A stretch of 14,033 nucleotides of DNA from Oscillospiraceae bacterium (GTDB lineage: Bacteria > Bacillota > Clostridia > Oscillospirales > Oscillospiraceae). Below the pieces are notes generated by a model. The model did not search any database, was not told where the DNA came from, and saw nothing but the letters and a program-made list of their open reading frames with translations. This document shows, piece by piece, positions 12,471 to 14,033 of the stretch; the first letter of the stretch is position 1, and each line of letters begins with the position of its first letter. The translations under genes and the position numbers were made by a program. The stretch lies in the NCBI GenBank assembly GCA_902802215.1, contig CADCLH010000030.1:1-14033 (forward strand), given 5' to 3'.

Positions 12471-14033
12471 TTACCCCCAGAGCGCCGTCAGCGTCGGGAT
12501 GAGCTGCTTCTTGCGGCTCATCATGCCCGGAACAAACAGCATGTTGTCCTTCGGCTCGGTGTTGAAGGCCTGACGCATGATCTCGTCGCTGCCGACGTAC
12601 AGCAGGTGCGAGCCCTCGGAGAGCACGTCCGTGAGCATCAGGATCACGATGTCGAACTCGCGGTCGCGGCGCAGCTTGTCCATCACCGCCAAAAACTCGT
12701 CCTTGCGGCTGAGATAGGCCGAGGCGTCCACACAGGTGATCTGGCTGACGCCGAGGTCCTTTTCGGCGATATGGAACTGCTTGTAATCGGTCTTGAACAG
12801 CTCCTCGGCGCTCTTGCCGTCCGCGCCCGCGGAGGTGAACAGCTCCTTGCCCAGCTGCTCGAGCGAGACGTGGGCGATGCGCGCCAGACGCTCGGCCATG
12901 GCGACGTCGCGCTTGGTGCAGGTCGGAGACTTGAACATGACCGTGTCCGAGAGGATCGCGGCCGCCATCAGCCCCGCCATCGCGGGCGAGGGCATGACCC
13001 CGTGCTCCTGATACATGGCCGTCAAAATCGTGTTGGTGCTGCCCACCGGCTCGTTTCGCACGGCGATGGGCATTTTGGTCTGGATGTCCGCCAAGCGGTG
13101 GTGGTCGATGATCTCCAGAATCTCCACCTGCTCCAGACCCGGCACGGACTGGGAGGCCTCGTTGTGGTCCACCAGCACCACCCGCTTGCTCCTCGGCTTG
13201 AGCAGGTGATAGCGGGACAGCGACCCGACCACGCGCTCCTGCTCATCGAGCACGGGGTAGTAGTGGAAGCGGCTGTTGATCATCGTCTCGCGCACGTCGT
13301 CGAGGTAGTCCGACAGATGGAAGGAGATCAGCCCCTCCGTCCGGCAGAAGCGGGACACCGGGATCGCCTGGAAGATCAGGCGCGCGGCCTGCCGGGCGTT
13401 GAGCGGCGTGGAGAGGATGCAGGTCGGCGCGCCGCTCTCCTCCAGCTCCTGCGGGACCTCCGTCTGGCAGAGGATCAGACAGTTGACCCCGCTTTGCAGC
13501 GCCGCTTCGATGATCTCCGGCTGGTTGCCGCAGATCAGGATGGTGTCCGGGTCGGTGAAGCTCGCGTCGTCGTAGGCCTTCGGCAGGGCGATGATGACCT
13601 TGCCGGACACGGTCTCGGTGAGGTTGGAGTACTCGTTGACGAGACGGCCCTCGAGCACGCTGATGAGGTTGAACACCGGCAGGGCGTCCACCTGACACTC
13701 GAACACCGTGTGCAGGTCGTAGGCGGCGATGTCGCCCGACGAGAGCATGCCGTAGAGCGTCCCGTCGTCGTTGAGGATCGGGATGGCCGAGACGTTGCTG
13801 TCGCGCATCGTGCGCCACGCGAGGTCCAGCGGCACGGACTTGTTGAGCTCCGTGGGGCGGTCAAAGTCGAGGTCGGAGACCTGGGCGCGCATGTTCTGGA
13901 TGTACATCGGCGGCTCGAAGCCGAAGCGGTCCAGCATGCGCTGGGTCTCGTCGTTGATCGAGCCGATGCGCACGGCGCGGTACTCCCGGTCGCCGAGGGC
14001 GTTGCGCAGGTTGGCGTAGGCCAGACAGGCGAC
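12471..14033 (-). CDS. ppaC: Manganese-dependent inorganic pyrophosphatase with CBS and DRTGG regulatory domains (5' end missing)
   Basis: This family II (DHH-DHHA2) pyrophosphatase hydrolyses PPi in the cytoplasm. The visible 521 codons are open to the right edge. They begin VACLAYANLRNALGDREY, so the first motif (GHxNPDTDS) and the true start lie outside; the GTG at 13973 is internal. Counting visible residues: CBS 1 (about 57-103), DRTGG domain (about 105-228), CBS 2 (about 231-278), then the catalytic part with VDHNE (288-292), IIDHHR (308-313), GSTNTI, LSDT (362-365), and the DHHA2 domain with SRKKQ (506-510), which binds substrate. All expected metal and substrate motifs in view are intact. 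In Clostridium perfringens the same architecture is inhibited by AMP/ADP and activated by diadenosine polyphosphates. dapF follows 4 nt downstream. Confidence 0.95.
   Translation of the reverse strand, partial: VACLAYANLRNALGDREYRAVRIGSINDETQRMLDRFGFEPPMYIQNMRAQVSDLDFDRPTELNKSVPLDLAWRTMRDSNVSAIPILNDDGTLYGMLSSGDIAAYDLHTVFECQVDALPVFNLISVLEGRLVNEYSNLTETVSGKVIIALPKAYDDASFTDPDTILICGNQPEIIEAALQSGVNCLILCQTEVPQELEESGAPTCILSTPLNARQAARLIFQAIPVSRFCRTEGLISFHLSDYLDDVRETMINSRFHYYPVLDEQERVVGSLSRYHLLKPRSKRVVLVDHNEASQSVPGLEQVEILEIIDHHRLADIQTKMPIAVRNEPVGSTNTILTAMYQEHGVMPSPAMAGLMAAAILSDTVMFKSPTCTKRDVAMAERLARIAHVSLEQLGKELFTSAGADGKSAEELFKTDYKQFHIAEKDLGVSQITCVDASAYLSRKDEFLAVMDKLRRDREFDIVILMLTDVLSEGSHLLYVGSDEIMRQAFNTEPKDNMLFVPGMMSRKKQLIPTLTALWG

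Noticed and set aside
1..14033. CRISPR arrays, tRNA/rRNA genes, insertion sequences, integrases or phage genes
   Set aside because: No direct-repeat arrays, cloverleaf-like sequences, terminal inverted repeats or transposase/integrase motifs were seen on either strand.

Overview
The window looks like chromosome of a GC-rich, low-passage-of-oxygen Gram-positive bacterium of the Clostridia (an Oscillospiraceae/Ruminococcaceae-like gut anaerobe is my best guess). The reasons are: GC-rich coding sequence with AT-rich intergenic islands; TTGACA/TATAAT promoters and strong GGAGG ribosome sites; a CBS/DRTGG family II pyrophosphatase; fermentative citrate lyase genes; and a secreted GLUG-repeat protein. 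This is an inference from gene content, not a phylogenetic placement.

Region 1 (1-2910, minus strand): a citrate lyase operon read right to left as citD-citE-citF, joined by two ATGA stop/start overlaps, then the first 27 codons of a hydrophobic protein that is probably a citrate/carboxylate transporter. citF is broken in this sequence: an inferred 25-nt deletion near position 527 removes a conserved glycine-rich segment and shifts the frame, so the alpha subunit would be lost unless this is an assembly error. The accessory genes citC, citX and citG are not in the window.

Region 2 (2905-4767): an AT-rich divergent control region with good promoter hexamers on both strands and small inverted repeats. 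It separates cit from a LysR-type regulator, which is followed 18 nt later by a small three-helix membrane protein with a TrkA-C (RCK_C) domain.

Region 3 (4768-11630, plus strand): a two-gene operon with its own promoter and a structured leader. It holds an 849-residue RND/MMPL-type transporter with both intramembrane Asp-Tyr pairs and an unusual glycine-rich, then Pro/Ala-rich, C-terminal tail. An 8-nt overlap leads into a 1363-residue secreted, membrane-anchored protein made of GLUG beta-helix repeats, a helical/acidic insertion, an InlB-like module, two membrane helices and a tandemly duplicated C-terminal domain. This pair is the best candidate here for an undescribed export or surface system. 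The operon ends at a strong terminator hairpin shared with the converging genes.

Region 4 (11639-14033, minus strand): diaminopimelate epimerase (dapF) 4 nt downstream of a manganese-dependent CBS/DRTGG inorganic pyrophosphatase whose N-terminus lies beyond the right edge. No RNA genes, CRISPR arrays, insertion sequences or attachment sites were recognised.
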